Source of the DNA: Theristus sp. LFF4_11 | Taxonomy: Eukaryota; Nematoda; Chromadorea; Monhysterida; Xyalidae | Length of the DNA stretch: 64,000 nucleotides | NCBI GenBank assembly: GCA_030248135.1 | Contig: JASANC010004792.1 | Coordinates: forward strand, 39,169 to 103,168 | Reading direction: 5' to 3' | Shown here: positions 39,301-50,047 of the stretch, piece by piece | Numbering within the stretch: the stretch's first letter is position 1 | Layout: every line of letters begins with the position of its first letter | The notes under the pieces: model-generated | What the model was told of the DNA's origin: nothing | Databases searched by the model: none | What the model saw: the letters and a program-made list of their open reading frames with translations, nothing else | Program-made: the position numbers and the translations under genes

Positions 39301-40118
39301 AGTGAAACAACGCAATCCATTTTGTCACCGTAAAAAGAAAAGTGGAAATATGATTATAAGTTAACGGATTCCGAAATTTCTGCGCACAACATCAAAAAAT
39401 AAAAAATAAACGTTTCACTTTTCGGAGAAACCGGCAGACCAGTCGTGTTGAAGCTTGCGAGAAGAAGCTTGTTACAGAGAAAAGCACCGTCAATCACCAC
39501 AATCATCGAATCAATCAGATGAAAAAAAGCTAAAAGTCTATCGTAACACCACCCTAAAAGTTATACAAACAAATCAAGGGTATTGCACCGCAAAAGACAA
39601 TCAATAAACACCCAATATTCATATTTTCTGATATGGCAATAATAATGGCATAAACAACGCAAGAAAAATCTGCAAAATTCAAAAATACCAAAAAAACTAC
39701 AAAGTAGGTAAGAAGCACATTGTGTGAAAGCACTGAATCATGAAGAATATCCAAAAAATCTGCTTTAACAATTTTCAGCTGAATAAAGCGCAAATTAATC
39801 CAACAAGCGACAAATGAAATTTGAAAACAGTAATATTACAGCATTCACAACAACAAAATGAAGACACGAAAAAATGGAAAGATTCCGATAACAAGCAACT
39901 TTGTTCATAAGTGAGTACAAGGTAAGTAAGAAGCTAAAGTAAAAAACATCAAAGTCGCAAGAAAAAACACAGTTCGAAAGAAAACACAACAACAGATGAA
40001 ATACAAATAACGATGGTGAAACGAAGAGCAAAACAACAAATTAAACGGTAAACAGAAGAAGAAACAGGGCAAATCTGTCGGAAAATTCCAATTTTTTTAT
40101 AAAACCGAAAACCGCCAA
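21338..40118. other. 18.8-kb gene-poor region
   Basis: I see no exon with recognisable domain content on either strand. Frames over 100 codons exist (for example 24959-25264 +, 33410-33883 -, 37411-37899 +) but lack motifs, consistent splice partners or a second supporting frame. Apart from one Tc1-like MITE (34846-35110), and short (GT)n near 24450-24468 and (CT)n near 37598-37614, it is AT-rich single-copy-looking DNA. It lies between divergently read flanks: upstream of ANKRD50 and downstream of the deaminase gene. It could hold 5' UTR exons, regulatory DNA or non-coding RNAs. Confidence 0.5.
34846..35110 (-). mobile_element. Tc1-like MITE, copy 3 (best-preserved ends)
   Basis: 265 bp flanked by TA at 34844-34845 and 35111-35112. 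The left end CAGTATGGCCGAATAAA and the right end (reverse complement CAGTATGACCGTTTAAA) differ at only a few positions. The element is inverted relative to copies 1 and 2. TA duplication and the CAGT start fit the Tc1 group. It has no ORF for a transposase. Confidence 0.9.
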
Positions 40119-43100
40119 TCATACAGACTCGTCCACGAAGTCCTCAATCAGCCGTCTGTGCACGTCCATGAGTCCCTTGAAGTATTTGTGCGTCTTCACA
40201 CGCAGCTCCAGCGTTGCGTCCTCGTCGCAAACGAACATCGTCCGGGGGTGCATCTGATGAAAAACAATGCAGGTTTTTTTGTCAAATCAGAGAACCGTAT
40301 TATGGTTTGATTTTGGTTAATTCTCGCCGAACTGGACAATTCTGCAAGTAAACCACCTTTTCGATTGTTTTCAGTCATTAACTAGTGATTGATCTTCAAG
40401 GGAGGACTATTCATAATAAAGACATTCGAGATTTCGAGCGACAAAACTGAATGAAAACAGTTCTGAAATGCAGTTTAGCTTATCAAGATGAATCTTATAA
40501 AAATAAACCAATCAGTCCATTTTTATTCCGTGAGATTCATTTCACAGAAAAACCTTTATTTAGCCAAAAAAAAGTTTTTCAAAAAAAACTCACCTGGAAT
40601 GCGCTGACGGTCCACATGTGACTGACGCCCTCCTCAATTGCCTTGTGCAGTGCGAGCGCCTTGTGTGAACCGGTGATCAGAATCATCACCTGAAAGTTCG
40701 GTTTGGTTTGATCTTGTCTCTTGTGGTGGCATGGCAGTTACAGTCACACTTTTTTAGATTCCGATCTGAAGGTGACCTGCAAAAACGCTGGCAGAACCGA
40801 CGACGCCAATAGTGCGCTCAATCGATCCAGCACAAAATCAACGTCCAGTCAGCCACTTTTGGAGCAGAGGGTGTCCACCAATCCTTACCCCACTTACACA
40901 ACGAATAGTGCCGCAAAGAACGACAAAGGCAAAAATAACGTCCATAACGCATCAACACCAATGACTGACACCAATGACGGGTCCATGCGATGATACCCGC
41001 GACGAGAACAACGAAATCAACCAATTTGTATGGTGGTTCTCTGCATTTCGGCCTGGCCAACATCATATGCAGAAGAGGGGTGGCCTCATCAGTGATGTGC
41101 CCCTCTCCACCAAAACCACCACCAAAACAATCAACCAACCCCCCTCCCAAACGGCTTGCGGACAAAAGACCGCACGTGCCAAAAGACCGCACATTTGAGA
41201 TTTTTTGTGACCAAAAGACCGCAGATCCTATCAAACCAAAATACCGCACGTGCCAAAAGACCGCACCAAAATCATTCACTGCGTACGTGATTATGATATG
41301 TTTTTTGTGTTTATTTTGTCTTCCTATCCTTTTTTATTCTACAATAATCATTGACTGAGTTGTCGATCCTTGAAATCGGTTGAGCACAGCGCCGGCAGAG
41401 TCGCGTTGCGTGTCAGATCGGCGCACAAGACACATGTCGTGAGCACAAAAAGGGAACACATAACGTCGTCCAGATCACGATTTCCTGAGCCGATTTCGAC
41501 GATCGATGGCTCAATCATCTCAGCAGAACATCCGGAACACGTTGATATGTAGTTTGTGGTTGGTTGTTGTTTTATTCACTATCGGTTGCTTTACAATAAA
41601 AAAGTGTGAAAAACGACAAAACACAAATTTATGGTGATTTTGGATTTTTTTGGTTTTCAAAAAAATAATCGGAACCAACTACAAACGACACATCATGATG
41701 TTGCCGGTGTTCTGCTGAATTGATTGAGCGGTCGTTCGTCGAAATCGGTCAAGAAAAGCGCCGGCAGTGCTGCGTGACAGGTCGGTGCGCGCGACACACA
41801 CGGTGAAACGCTCAGATTGTCAACAGAAAACGTCGTCCAGATCACGATTTCCTTGGCCGATTTCGACGATCGACGGCTCAATCATCTCAGCAGAACATCC
41901 GGAACACGTTGACATGTAGTTTGTGGTTGGTTGTTGTTTTATTCACTATCGGTTGCTTTACAATAAAAAAGTGTGAAAAACGACAAAACACAAATTTATG
42001 GTGATTTTGGATTTTTTTGGTTTTCAAAAAAATAATCGGAACCAACTACAAACGACACATCATGATGTTGCCGGTGTTCTGCTGAATTGATTGAGCGGTC
42101 GTTCGTCGAAATCGGTCAAGCACAGCGCCGGCAGTGCTGCGTGACAGGTCGGCGCGCGCGACACACACGGTGAAACGCGCAGATTGTCAACAGAAAACGT
42201 CGTTCAGATCCCGATTTACTCGGCCGATTTCGACGATCGACGGCTCAATCATCTCAGTAGAACATTCGGAACACGACTATATGCAGTTTCTGGTTGGTTG
42301 TTGTTTTATTCAGCATCGGTTGCTTTGCAATAAAAAAGTGTGAAAAACGACAAAACACAAATTTATGGTGATTTTGGATTTTTTTGGTTTTCAAAAAAAT
42401 AATCGGAACCAACTACAAACGACACATCATCATGTTGCCGGTGTTCTGCTGAATTGATTGAGCGGTCGTTCGTCGAAATCGGTCAAGCACAGCGCCGGCA
42501 GTGCTGCGTGACAGGTCGGCGCGCGCGACACACACGGTGAAACGAGCAGATTGTCAACAGAAAACGTCGTCCAGATCACGATTTACTTGGCCGATTTCGA
42601 CGATCGACGGCTCAATCATCTCAGTAGAACATTCGGAACACGTTGATATGTAGTTTGTGGTTGGTTGTTGTTTTATTCAGCATCGGTTGCTTTGCAATAA
42701 AAAAGTGTGAAAAACGACAAAACACAAATTTATTGTGATTTTGGATGTTTTGGTTTCTAAAAAATGATCGGAACCAACCAACAACGACACATCATCGCGT
42801 TGCCAGTGTTCTACTGAGTTGATTCAGCCATAGTTCGTTGAAATTGGTTGAGCACAGCGCCGGGAGAACGCGTGACAGGACGATGAACAAGACAAACACG
42901 GTGAAACGCGCAGACTGCCAACAGAAAACGTCGCCCAGCTAACGATTCCCCCAGCTAATTTTGATAATCCATGACAAATTATCAAACAAAAGTAAGTTTT
43001 TGAAGGCTGTGTCCACAATCATTTTTACTATTTGGCCGTGTTCCAAATCCACTGAACCCCGAAAACGCTATTTGGCTGCGTTCCAAATCCACTGAATCAG

Positions 43101-46100
43101 GAAAAAACATTTTTGTTGCGTAAAAGTGGAACTTGAACAATGAACAAACGAAAACAACACAATTTATCACAAGAAATGATACGAATGTTGCTTGATGCAA
43201 TTGTAAAATCGAAACAGAAAGCGGAACCGACTTTCTAAATGCTTGTGCGGTCTTTTGGCACGTGCGGTATTTTGGTTTCACACCAATCTGCGGTATTTTG
43301 GTCTTGCGGTCTTTTGGCACGTGCGGTCTTTTGGTACGTGCGGTCTTTTGTCTATGATTCCTCCCAAACCTCATAGGCGTCCATGACCGTTCCCACGCCG
43401 ACTGTGAGCGCCAACGTCGGCACCTTCGAGACGTCGTTGCCAAAAAAGCGTGCGTTCGCGTTGATCGTCTCACGCGCCAGTGTTTTCACGCGAGTCCTCG
43501 AGACGAGCGACGAGCCCGGCTCATTGAACGCGATGTGACCGTCCGGACCGATGCCTGTTTTGGGTTGAGTTTCTCATTTTTTTGCATCTCATTTTATTTA
43601 TTTTTTCGCGAAACGCGGGAACTCTTGATAAAAAAACTGTAGCAACGGCGTGTAATACGAAGACTGAAAAATTCAAATAATCAAATGGGAAAAGCCAACT
43701 GAATTTCGGAAGAGACGATTCGAATACAGAGCGCGTAAACGACCGGTTAAGGCGGAAACACCATTCAGTTTTTCGTCCGTACGCACAAACGTCGTTCTAA
43801 ATCCCGTGCGCAAACTAATCGTGTCCGTAATGCATTAAGATAGCACACACGACACGATTTCTAAATCGCGTGGCCATTTTTACGTGTCGTGTCCGTGCGT
43901 ACGCACAAAAAACTAATTGCTAAACGCGCCTTTAGATCGTGTGACTAGGGTTAGGGGAAAAAAATCCGGATTTTTTTTTAATTAAAAAAAAAATTAAAAA
44001 AAAAATTTTTTTTACAAGTTAGGTTTGTTCGAAGCGTCTCGTCGAGCTGAGTTCATCTAGACTATTTTCAGAACGATCCGGGAAACTATAAGAGCGAAAA
44101 TCGTGTTTTATTGAAATTATGTCCATTTCATAGAGGGAAAGTTGCATTTTCAACAGTAAAACAGGGCAATTTTTCACGTGCACTTGAATATTGAACCGTT
44201 CTTAGTGGTTCCTCTTTAGAAAATTACCAAAATTTGACTGTGTTCAAAAATTCCTGTTTGCTGTAGCTAAGTCGGCAACCCCTGTCGACCCGGTCGCCCC
44301 CCCCCCCCCAAGACACTTACTTTCAGGTTCAACCAGCTATGCTATCTGCCACATGGCGAGAGCCCACTCTTCAAATCATCGTATCGAAAACACGTACCAT
44401 GATTTCGCGATCACGTTGCGGGCAACTGACAGACGCAAGTTTAACACGTTAGTTTAGCTCAGCACGCAAGTTTTAACATGTGGCCATGTTATCGGGTATC
44501 TGAAAAACGGTCGTGTGATGTGGTATTAACCAACATCTCCGCTCAAATTGTTTAACAATATATCGCACAACTCCATTGTAGACCTATAACATACGCCAAT
44601 CAACAAGATATCATGTTCATCTCATGGCCTACCGACTGAAAAACATGTTCTAAGTTGCAAGAAAACGATTTCTGAAACGATATTTCAATTCAGTTAAGTC
44701 ATTTCAACGCTAAAAATTGACTCTAGAAGTCATCCAAATCGAAAAACATGGAGTACGTCGGTCAAAATGACCAAATAATGACATTTACCTAAGCACACAA
44801 AGAAGTTGGGAAGAAAATTTGGTTTGAACTTTCAAAAAATTATGCCATAAATCGAATTTTCAGAGCAAAGCAGGAAAAAAATTTTTCAAATTTTTTTTAA
44901 GTTTGAAAAAAAATCCAAATTTAAAAAAAAACGAAAAAAAAATTAAAAAAAAATTTCTTTTTCAAAGCCCCTAACCCTACGTGTGACCGGCGGAAAAATG
45001 GACTCAACAAATGAATTAGTTGAACACAAATACGTGATTGCTCGGTCGTTGTTTGAACATAATTTGTGTTTCATTTGTTTGTGAAATTTTCAAAAAAAAT
45101 ATTCAGAAAACGCACCACCAACGAACAGACGAATACCGCCCGCTTCCGTGATCTTCTTCTCAAACTGATTGCATTCTGCCTGAAAAACAGTTTTCTCGGC
45201 ATGACAAAACTACCCTTCTTCTGTTCGACATATAAAGTTGACATCAAATCAAAAGACAACTCGGTTGGCTCGATTAAAAAAAAGAAAAAAACCGAGAAAA
45301 AAACAGAACAAACTTCGAGATCCGGCGCGTTGCCGTCCAAAATGTGCACGTTCGCCGGATTGATGTCGATGTGACGAAAGAAATTCGACCACATGAACGA
45401 ATGGTAACTCTCGGGGTGGTCGCGGGGGATTCCTGAAGGGAGTTCAAGCGGCGTTCATGCTATTTGCTATTTACTACTTGAATTGTTCGTTCACATTCAA
45501 CTGATCGTTGCCCAGGAAAAAAAAATTGGAGAACATCAGAACACACATGCAATTCCGTCGAAGCTGAAAACTCTTGGTCGGCTGCTTTGATTCAAATTAC
45601 GGGACCAATTTTGATTCTTGCTCAATTTGTCATGCGCTGATTGGCTGAATCTGAGCGCAAAGCAGCCAATTAGCGTGCAAATATTTGAAAATTTTAATCC
45701 AAATCGAAGACAGCGCCGGAATACCAACCGACATACCGTATTACTTAATAAAGGGTTTTTTATGGGGGGGGTTTTTGGGGGTTTTTGGTAAAATTTTTAG
45801 GGTAATACGGTACTCATCCATGTTGAACGTCTCGACATATTTGAACGACAGCTTTCCCTGATTGTAAAATTCGATCAGCTTCTTGTACGTGCCAAGCGGC
45901 GTGCTGCCTGAAAACAAAAAAAACACAAAAATGGAAAGACGAAGCAAAATAAAAACAAGTTTCATGTTTGGTATTGTGATCAATTGATGTGGTACATACA
46001 CATTTGGCATAGTTGTTCCAGAGCCGAGGGGTTGGGGGGGGGGGGCGGATATAGATAGCTGGAGCAAATTTTCCAGATAGAGAGATAGCTGGAAAATTTC

Positions 46101-46883
46101 GGGGGGGGGGGGCCGCGGGGGGGGGGCATGTGGGTTTGGGGGGGGGCGGTCAAAATTATGAAATTTGATAGATAGATAGCTAAAACGCTAAAAAGCTATA
46201 AAAACAGCAAAATAATGCTAAAAATACACTAAAAATCGAGTATAAACGCATATTTTACCTAAAATTAGCGAAATTTTCAAGAATTACGAGCAAAAATGGT
46301 CAATTTTGGTGTTCGAATTGACTCATTTTTGACAAAATTGACTCATTTTGTGTCTTCGAAGACAAAAATTTTCAGATAGATAGCTGGCAGAGAAATTTTT
46401 TTAGATAGATAATAGCTGAGCTGAAAAAACCTGTCTGATAGAGATAGATTCGAAAATTTTTTGGGGGGGGGCCGCCCCCCCCCCAGGCCCCCCTAGAACA
46501 ACTATGACATTTGGGACAAACAAACAGTTTGGGTTTGCTTGTTTTCGAGCTTTATTAACAGTTTTGAACGATTCAGTTAGTGTTTTTGACCGATTCTTTG
46601 TTGGAATTGAAAGAATTTCTCCGTAATGAATGTTGAATGCCTCTGTAAAACGTAAAAAAAACAGCGCAATATCTAAACTACAAAAACACATCTCCGAACA
46701 CAAATTACACAATGCACTTTTTTCATCGTTTTTTGGGTTTTGGGTGATTGCTCGCTCACCAGTTGGAAGTCCAAGAGTGAAACGCCCATCAGCATCCGGC
46801 TTGAATTCTTTGATTTTTCGCATGATATAGCGAGCCGAGAAATCGCTGACGTTCTCGTATTCGTCCAAAATTATCAAACGCAT
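40119..46883 (-). CDS. Glucosamine-6-phosphate deaminase, exon 2 broken by a MITE
   Basis: Converts glucosamine-6-phosphate to fructose-6-phosphate plus ammonia in the cytosol, draining the hexosamine pathway. Exons: 46760-46883, 45729-45907 (interrupted by a MITE), 45314-45432, 45116-45179, 43370-43554, 40594-40689, 40119-40253. Without the MITE they sum to 825 nt, 274 aa, the usual family length. Seen: start [15 protein letters not shown], sugar-phosphate loop [15 protein letters not shown], catalytic-base motif [18 protein letters not shown] (rejoined over the MITE), [15 protein letters not shown] with the catalytic Asp, His and Glu, and [11 protein letters not shown] near the C-terminus. 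All other exons are free of stops, so the gene is recently hit or still expressed. Intron 5 (2.7 kb) holds a foldback/tandem-repeat element, intron 4 a hAT copy, intron 1 another hAT element; the upstream DNA is nested transposons. Confidence 0.92.
41161..43352. mobile_element. Foldback element with satellite core in deaminase intron 5
   Basis: The two ends are inverted copies: the left starts GACAAAAGACCGCACGTG and the right is the reverse complement with extra subunits. Each arm (41161-41275 and about 43235-43352) is itself built of repeated ACCGCACGTGCCAAAAG-type units. Between them lies a tandem array of about 367-bp units (listed separately) and a short duplication around GTTCCAAATCCACTGAA. 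It has no coding capacity. No clear target duplication is visible, so the class is open (foldback-type suggested). It ends 17 bp from exon 5. Confidence 0.75.
41360..43015. repeat. Tandem repeat, about 367-bp unit, 4-5 copies
   Basis: The same landmark (AACGTCG..CAGAT) recurs at 41463, 41829, 42196, 42563 and 42927, giving spacings of 366, 367, 367 and 364 bp. Other markers (GCCGGCAGTGCTGCGTGAC, GGTTGGTTGTTGTTTTATTC) recur at the same spacing. The first and last copies are more divergent than the middle ones, as expected for an array homogenised by unequal exchange. It is the core of the foldback element. Confidence 0.9.
43946..44979 (+). mobile_element. hAT-type MITE, copy A, in deaminase intron 4
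   Basis: 1,034 bp with ends TAGGGTTAGGGG and CCCCTAACCCTA, flanked by a perfect 8-bp duplication CGTGTGAC (43938-43945 and 44980-44987). The 8-bp duplication is diagnostic of hAT superfamily transposition. The interior is AT-rich with no transposase frame, so it is non-autonomous. A near-identical copy lies inverted at 47028-48060. Confidence 0.93.
45633..45679. repeat. Small dispersed hairpin in deaminase intron 2
   Basis: TGCGCTGATTGGCTG pairs with CAGCCAATTAGCGTGCA around a 15-base loop. It is similar in stem sequence and size to 10113-10154, and both are intronic. Confidence 0.5.
45736..45810. mobile_element. 75-bp CCGTATTAC MITE inside deaminase exon 2
   Basis: Flanked by TA at 45734-45735 and 45811-45812, with exact 9-bp terminal repeats CCGTATTAC / GTAATACGG. 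Removing the element and one TA restores the - strand codons TAT GTC G of the invariant DEYVG motif, in frame with exon 3, so the insertion point is inside coding sequence. Read through, it introduces in-frame stops. On the - strand it contains CC|GTATTA near one end and TTATTAAG| near the other, bounding 65 bp that could be spliced. Confidence 0.9.
46008..46506. mobile_element. hAT-type MITE in deaminase intron 1
   Basis: 499 bp with inverted ends CATAGTTGTTCCAG / CTAGAACAACTATG and a perfect 8-bp duplication ACATTTGG (46000-46007 and 46507-46514). Long poly-G/poly-C runs lie just inside both ends, with GATAGATAGC-rich repeats in between. The end sequence differs from the TAGGGTT family, so this is a separate hAT subfamily. 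It has no coding capacity. Confidence 0.92.
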
Positions 46884-47027
46884 GTTTCACAGCCCCTATT
46901 TCTGCTTTCGGTGACGGGACGAAGACGGAGAGTCGAAAAACAACACAAAACCGATCTGTTTTATAAAAGTGAGGAGTTGAGGAGTGAATTGAGTAGAACA
47001 CGTGTTAAAAATTCACTCCTCAAAACT

Positions 47028-48060
47028 AGGGTTAAAGGCTTTGAAAAAAATTTTTTTTTATTTTTTTTTCGTTTTTTTTTTAATTTGGATTTTTTTTTTC
47101 AAACTTAAAAAAAAATTTGAAAATTTTTTCTTCTACTTTGCTCTGAAAATTCGATTTATGGCATAATTTTTTGAAAGTTCAAACCAAATTTTCTTCCCAA
47201 CTTCTTTGTGTGCTTAGGTAAATGTCATTATTTGGTCATTTTGACCGACGTACTCCATGTTTTTCGATTTGGATGACTTCTAGAGTCAATTTTTAGCGTT
47301 GAAATGACTTAACTGAATTGAAATATCGTTTCAGAAATCGTTTTCTTGCAACTTAGAACATGTTTTTCAGTCGGTAGGCCATGAGATGAACATGATATCT
47401 TGTTGATTGGCGTATGTTATAGGTCTACAATGGAGTTGTGCGATATATTGTTAAACAATTGGAGCGGAGATGTTGGTTAATACCACATCACACGACCGTT
47501 TTTCAGATACCCGATAACATGGCCACATGTTAAAACTTGCGTGCTGAGCTAAACTAACGTGTTAAACTTGCGTCTGCCAGTTGCCCGCAACGTGATCGCG
47601 AAATCATGGTACGTGTTTTCGATACGATGATTTGAAGAGTGGGCTCTCGCCATGTGGCAGATAGCATAGCTGGTTGAACCTGAAAGTAAGTGTCTTGGGG
47701 GGGGGGGGGGCGACCGGGTCGACAGGGGTTGCCGACTTAGCTACAGCAAACAGGAATTTTTGAACACAGTCTAATTTTGGTAATTTTCTAAAGAGGAACA
47801 ACTAAGAACGGTTCAATATTCAAGTACACGTCGAAAATTGTCCTGTTTTACTGTTGAAAATGCAACTTTCCCTCTATGAAATGGACATAATTTCAATGAA
47901 ACACGATTTTCGCTCTTATAGTTTTCCGGATCGTTCTGAAAATAGTCTAGATGAACTCAGCTCGACGAGACGCTTCGAACGAACCTAACTTGTAAAAAAA
48001 AATTTTTTGTAAAATTTTTTTTTTAATTTAAAAAAATCCGGATTTTTTCCCCTAACCCTA
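47028..48060 (-). mobile_element. hAT-type MITE, copy B (inverted copy of A)
   Basis: 1,033 bp, near-identical to copy A in reverse orientation, with 8-bp duplication CTCAAAAC at 47020-47027 and 48061-48068. One end reads TAGGGTTAAAGG, a few changes from copy A. It starts 145 bp upstream of the deaminase ATG. Confidence 0.93.
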
Positions 48061-48370
48061 CTCAAAACACTCCTCAATCCGAAACTACTCAGAGCGCGAT
48101 TTTCGTTTTTTCAGCGATAAAATTTTCGTCTCACTGTCGCTGTTTCTAGTTGTAAACGGTTGTAAACTTGTAAACCAAGTCTGAATGGAAGAAACCCAAA
48201 AATTATCGTGTTTTTTCATGAAAACCGGCGACAAAATCAAACCAAACCTCCAAAAAAACATGTTATTCAGATTTTTACAAGTCGAATTTAACTTGTAAGA
48301 TTTTTTGAGTGGTTGAGGAGTCTTTTATAAAACCGAACAACAATTGACGAGCAAATTTACTCCTCAAAAC

Positions 48371-48613
48371 TAGGGTTGTTAAACAAAAATCGAAATTTAA
48401 AAAAAGTGATTAAAAAAACCAAAAATGCCGATTTTTTTTAAATCGAATTTTTTTCTCTAATATGCTCTGAAAACCTCAAATTTTTCGAAAGTTCAACAAA
48501 AATTTTCTTTGATATTACCTCGTAAAACCGTCATGGTGACGGTTTGGAAAAGGGGTAATTGAGGTCACCAAAACAAAATCTGCAAAGTTCCGCCGTATGG
48601 TTTAACAACCCTA
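48371..48613. mobile_element. Small hAT-type MITE, copy C
   Basis: 243 bp with exact 14-bp inverted ends TAGGGTTGTTAAAC / GTTTAACAACCCTA and the 8-bp duplication CTCAAAAC at 48363-48370 and 48614-48621. The duplication is the same octamer as for copy B. Confidence 0.92.
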
Positions 48614-50047
48614 CTCAAAACACTCCTCAACTCCTCACTTTTATAAAACCCGTGTTCTTCTGAGTAGAGAGAAAAAGTGAGTAAAACACCTCAACTCCTC
48701 ATCCTAACTTTTATAAAACTGGCCACTGGAATTCTAGAAACAACAGAAATAAAAAAGAATAGTAAAAACCAAAAAAACATAGATTTAATTTAAATTACAG
48801 TTAAAATCGGGATATTGATATGATAAAATAAAACTGCTCCGCCCCGCACCCGATCGCGCCCATGTTCCCCCGTTCTACTGCCCTATCCTAACCCGTTTGT
48901 AAAGTCGCCATCAATAAAAAACGGGGGAAATTTTCCACGTCAATGTAATTGCACTTGCACTGTGGTATAACCGTGTGGAGCGCAGCAGTTTTCATTATGT
49001 TTGACAGTGGTTTCTGAGTTCCACATGCCGCACTTGTGTACGTACGTACACCCATTCTAAATTTGTAACCGTACTTACTGGATTCAATTGTTTAACCAAC
49101 CGCAAAACGGCTCTCTTCAGCTGCGCTGCGCTAATTTGTTTGTTGCTTTTGTATAGAAATGCAAAACAATGATTAATAATGTTTTCAAATGGAAAATGAA
49201 AGCGCACACATTACACAAAACCAAAATTTTTGTTCCTCTGATGAGTAGCGTCATCAAAAAAGCCAACTGCATTCAGCATTCAACCAATTCAGCAAATGGC
49301 AACAAATTCACCGTCGTCGTCATCAGCCCAGAAACAAAGACGTCCCTCTAGCGCGCATCATAGCCGCGACCGCGAGGAGACTCGCAAACATTCGTCTGGC
49401 ACACGACGGGCACAGACAAGCAGGTTTCAAAAAACGTTTCCATTTATTCCGCTTTCCAACGTTGTGATTCTTTATATGTGAATACCGGTTTTGGTGACGG
49501 AAGTCGAAAGTTACCAAAACGTAAAGTTAGCTGTTCAGGTTGAAATTTTTCTGCAGTTCAATGGTTTTCAAAGGTATTTTACAAGAGGGTCGCCCTTACG
49601 CCAAATCAAGTCTCCGGTGTCCGTATCCGCGACAGGCGGTGGTGTTCTGTTCTGTTCCAGAAATACCAAATGTAGCTAAAATAACCGAGACGGGACATCC
49701 GGACAGCAGTTAGGACAATTCTGGTTTCGGATATAGAAAATTTAACATTCATTTTCTGATCGTTTATTCATTTTTCCTCATGCCGTTTCAGCTCTTCACC
49801 AATTCTCTCAAAACTTTTATTCAACAAAGCTCGCTCAAACCGACAAAACCGAGATAACCAACATCAACAGTGAAACCCAAGCCAAATCCGACATCAAGCA
49901 AGCCCGAAAATTTCAAAGCATACGCTTATCAGACAGATTTTTATCGCGCATATGCTCTTTTTTTTAAAAGGGAAAAGAGGAGTAGTCTGCTTCATGTTAT
50001 GATTTTTGCTGGCATGAGACAGACAACAAAGCCAAGAAAATGTGATA

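Larger units (their letters stand above)
46958..48649. mobile_element. Host foldback element carrying two nested hAT MITEs
   Basis: A perfect 29-bp inverted repeat (starting GTTTTATAAAAGTGAGGAG) bounds this segment: 46958-46986 and 48621-48649. Removing the two inserted hAT elements (47028-48060 and 48371-48613) leaves about 400 bp rich in ACTCCTC blocks. A further related end containing CTTTTATAAAACTGGCC lies at 48706-48724, suggesting the true right border may be there. The same GGCCAGTTTTAT terminus occurs at 53215-53667. Confidence 0.7.

Noticed and set aside
41161..43352. CRISPR-like array
   Set aside because: Repeats are about 367 bp without spacers, in a eukaryotic intron; it is a satellite inside a foldback element.
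46021..46145. Assembly gap or vector artefact from long G-runs
   Set aside because: The runs lie symmetrically inside an element with perfect target duplications, so they belong to a transposon, although exact run lengths may be unreliable.
43930..48060. Interstitial telomere repeats (TAGGGTTAGGGG)
   Set aside because: The strings are the ends of hAT elements with perfect 8-bp target duplications, not tandem telomere arrays.
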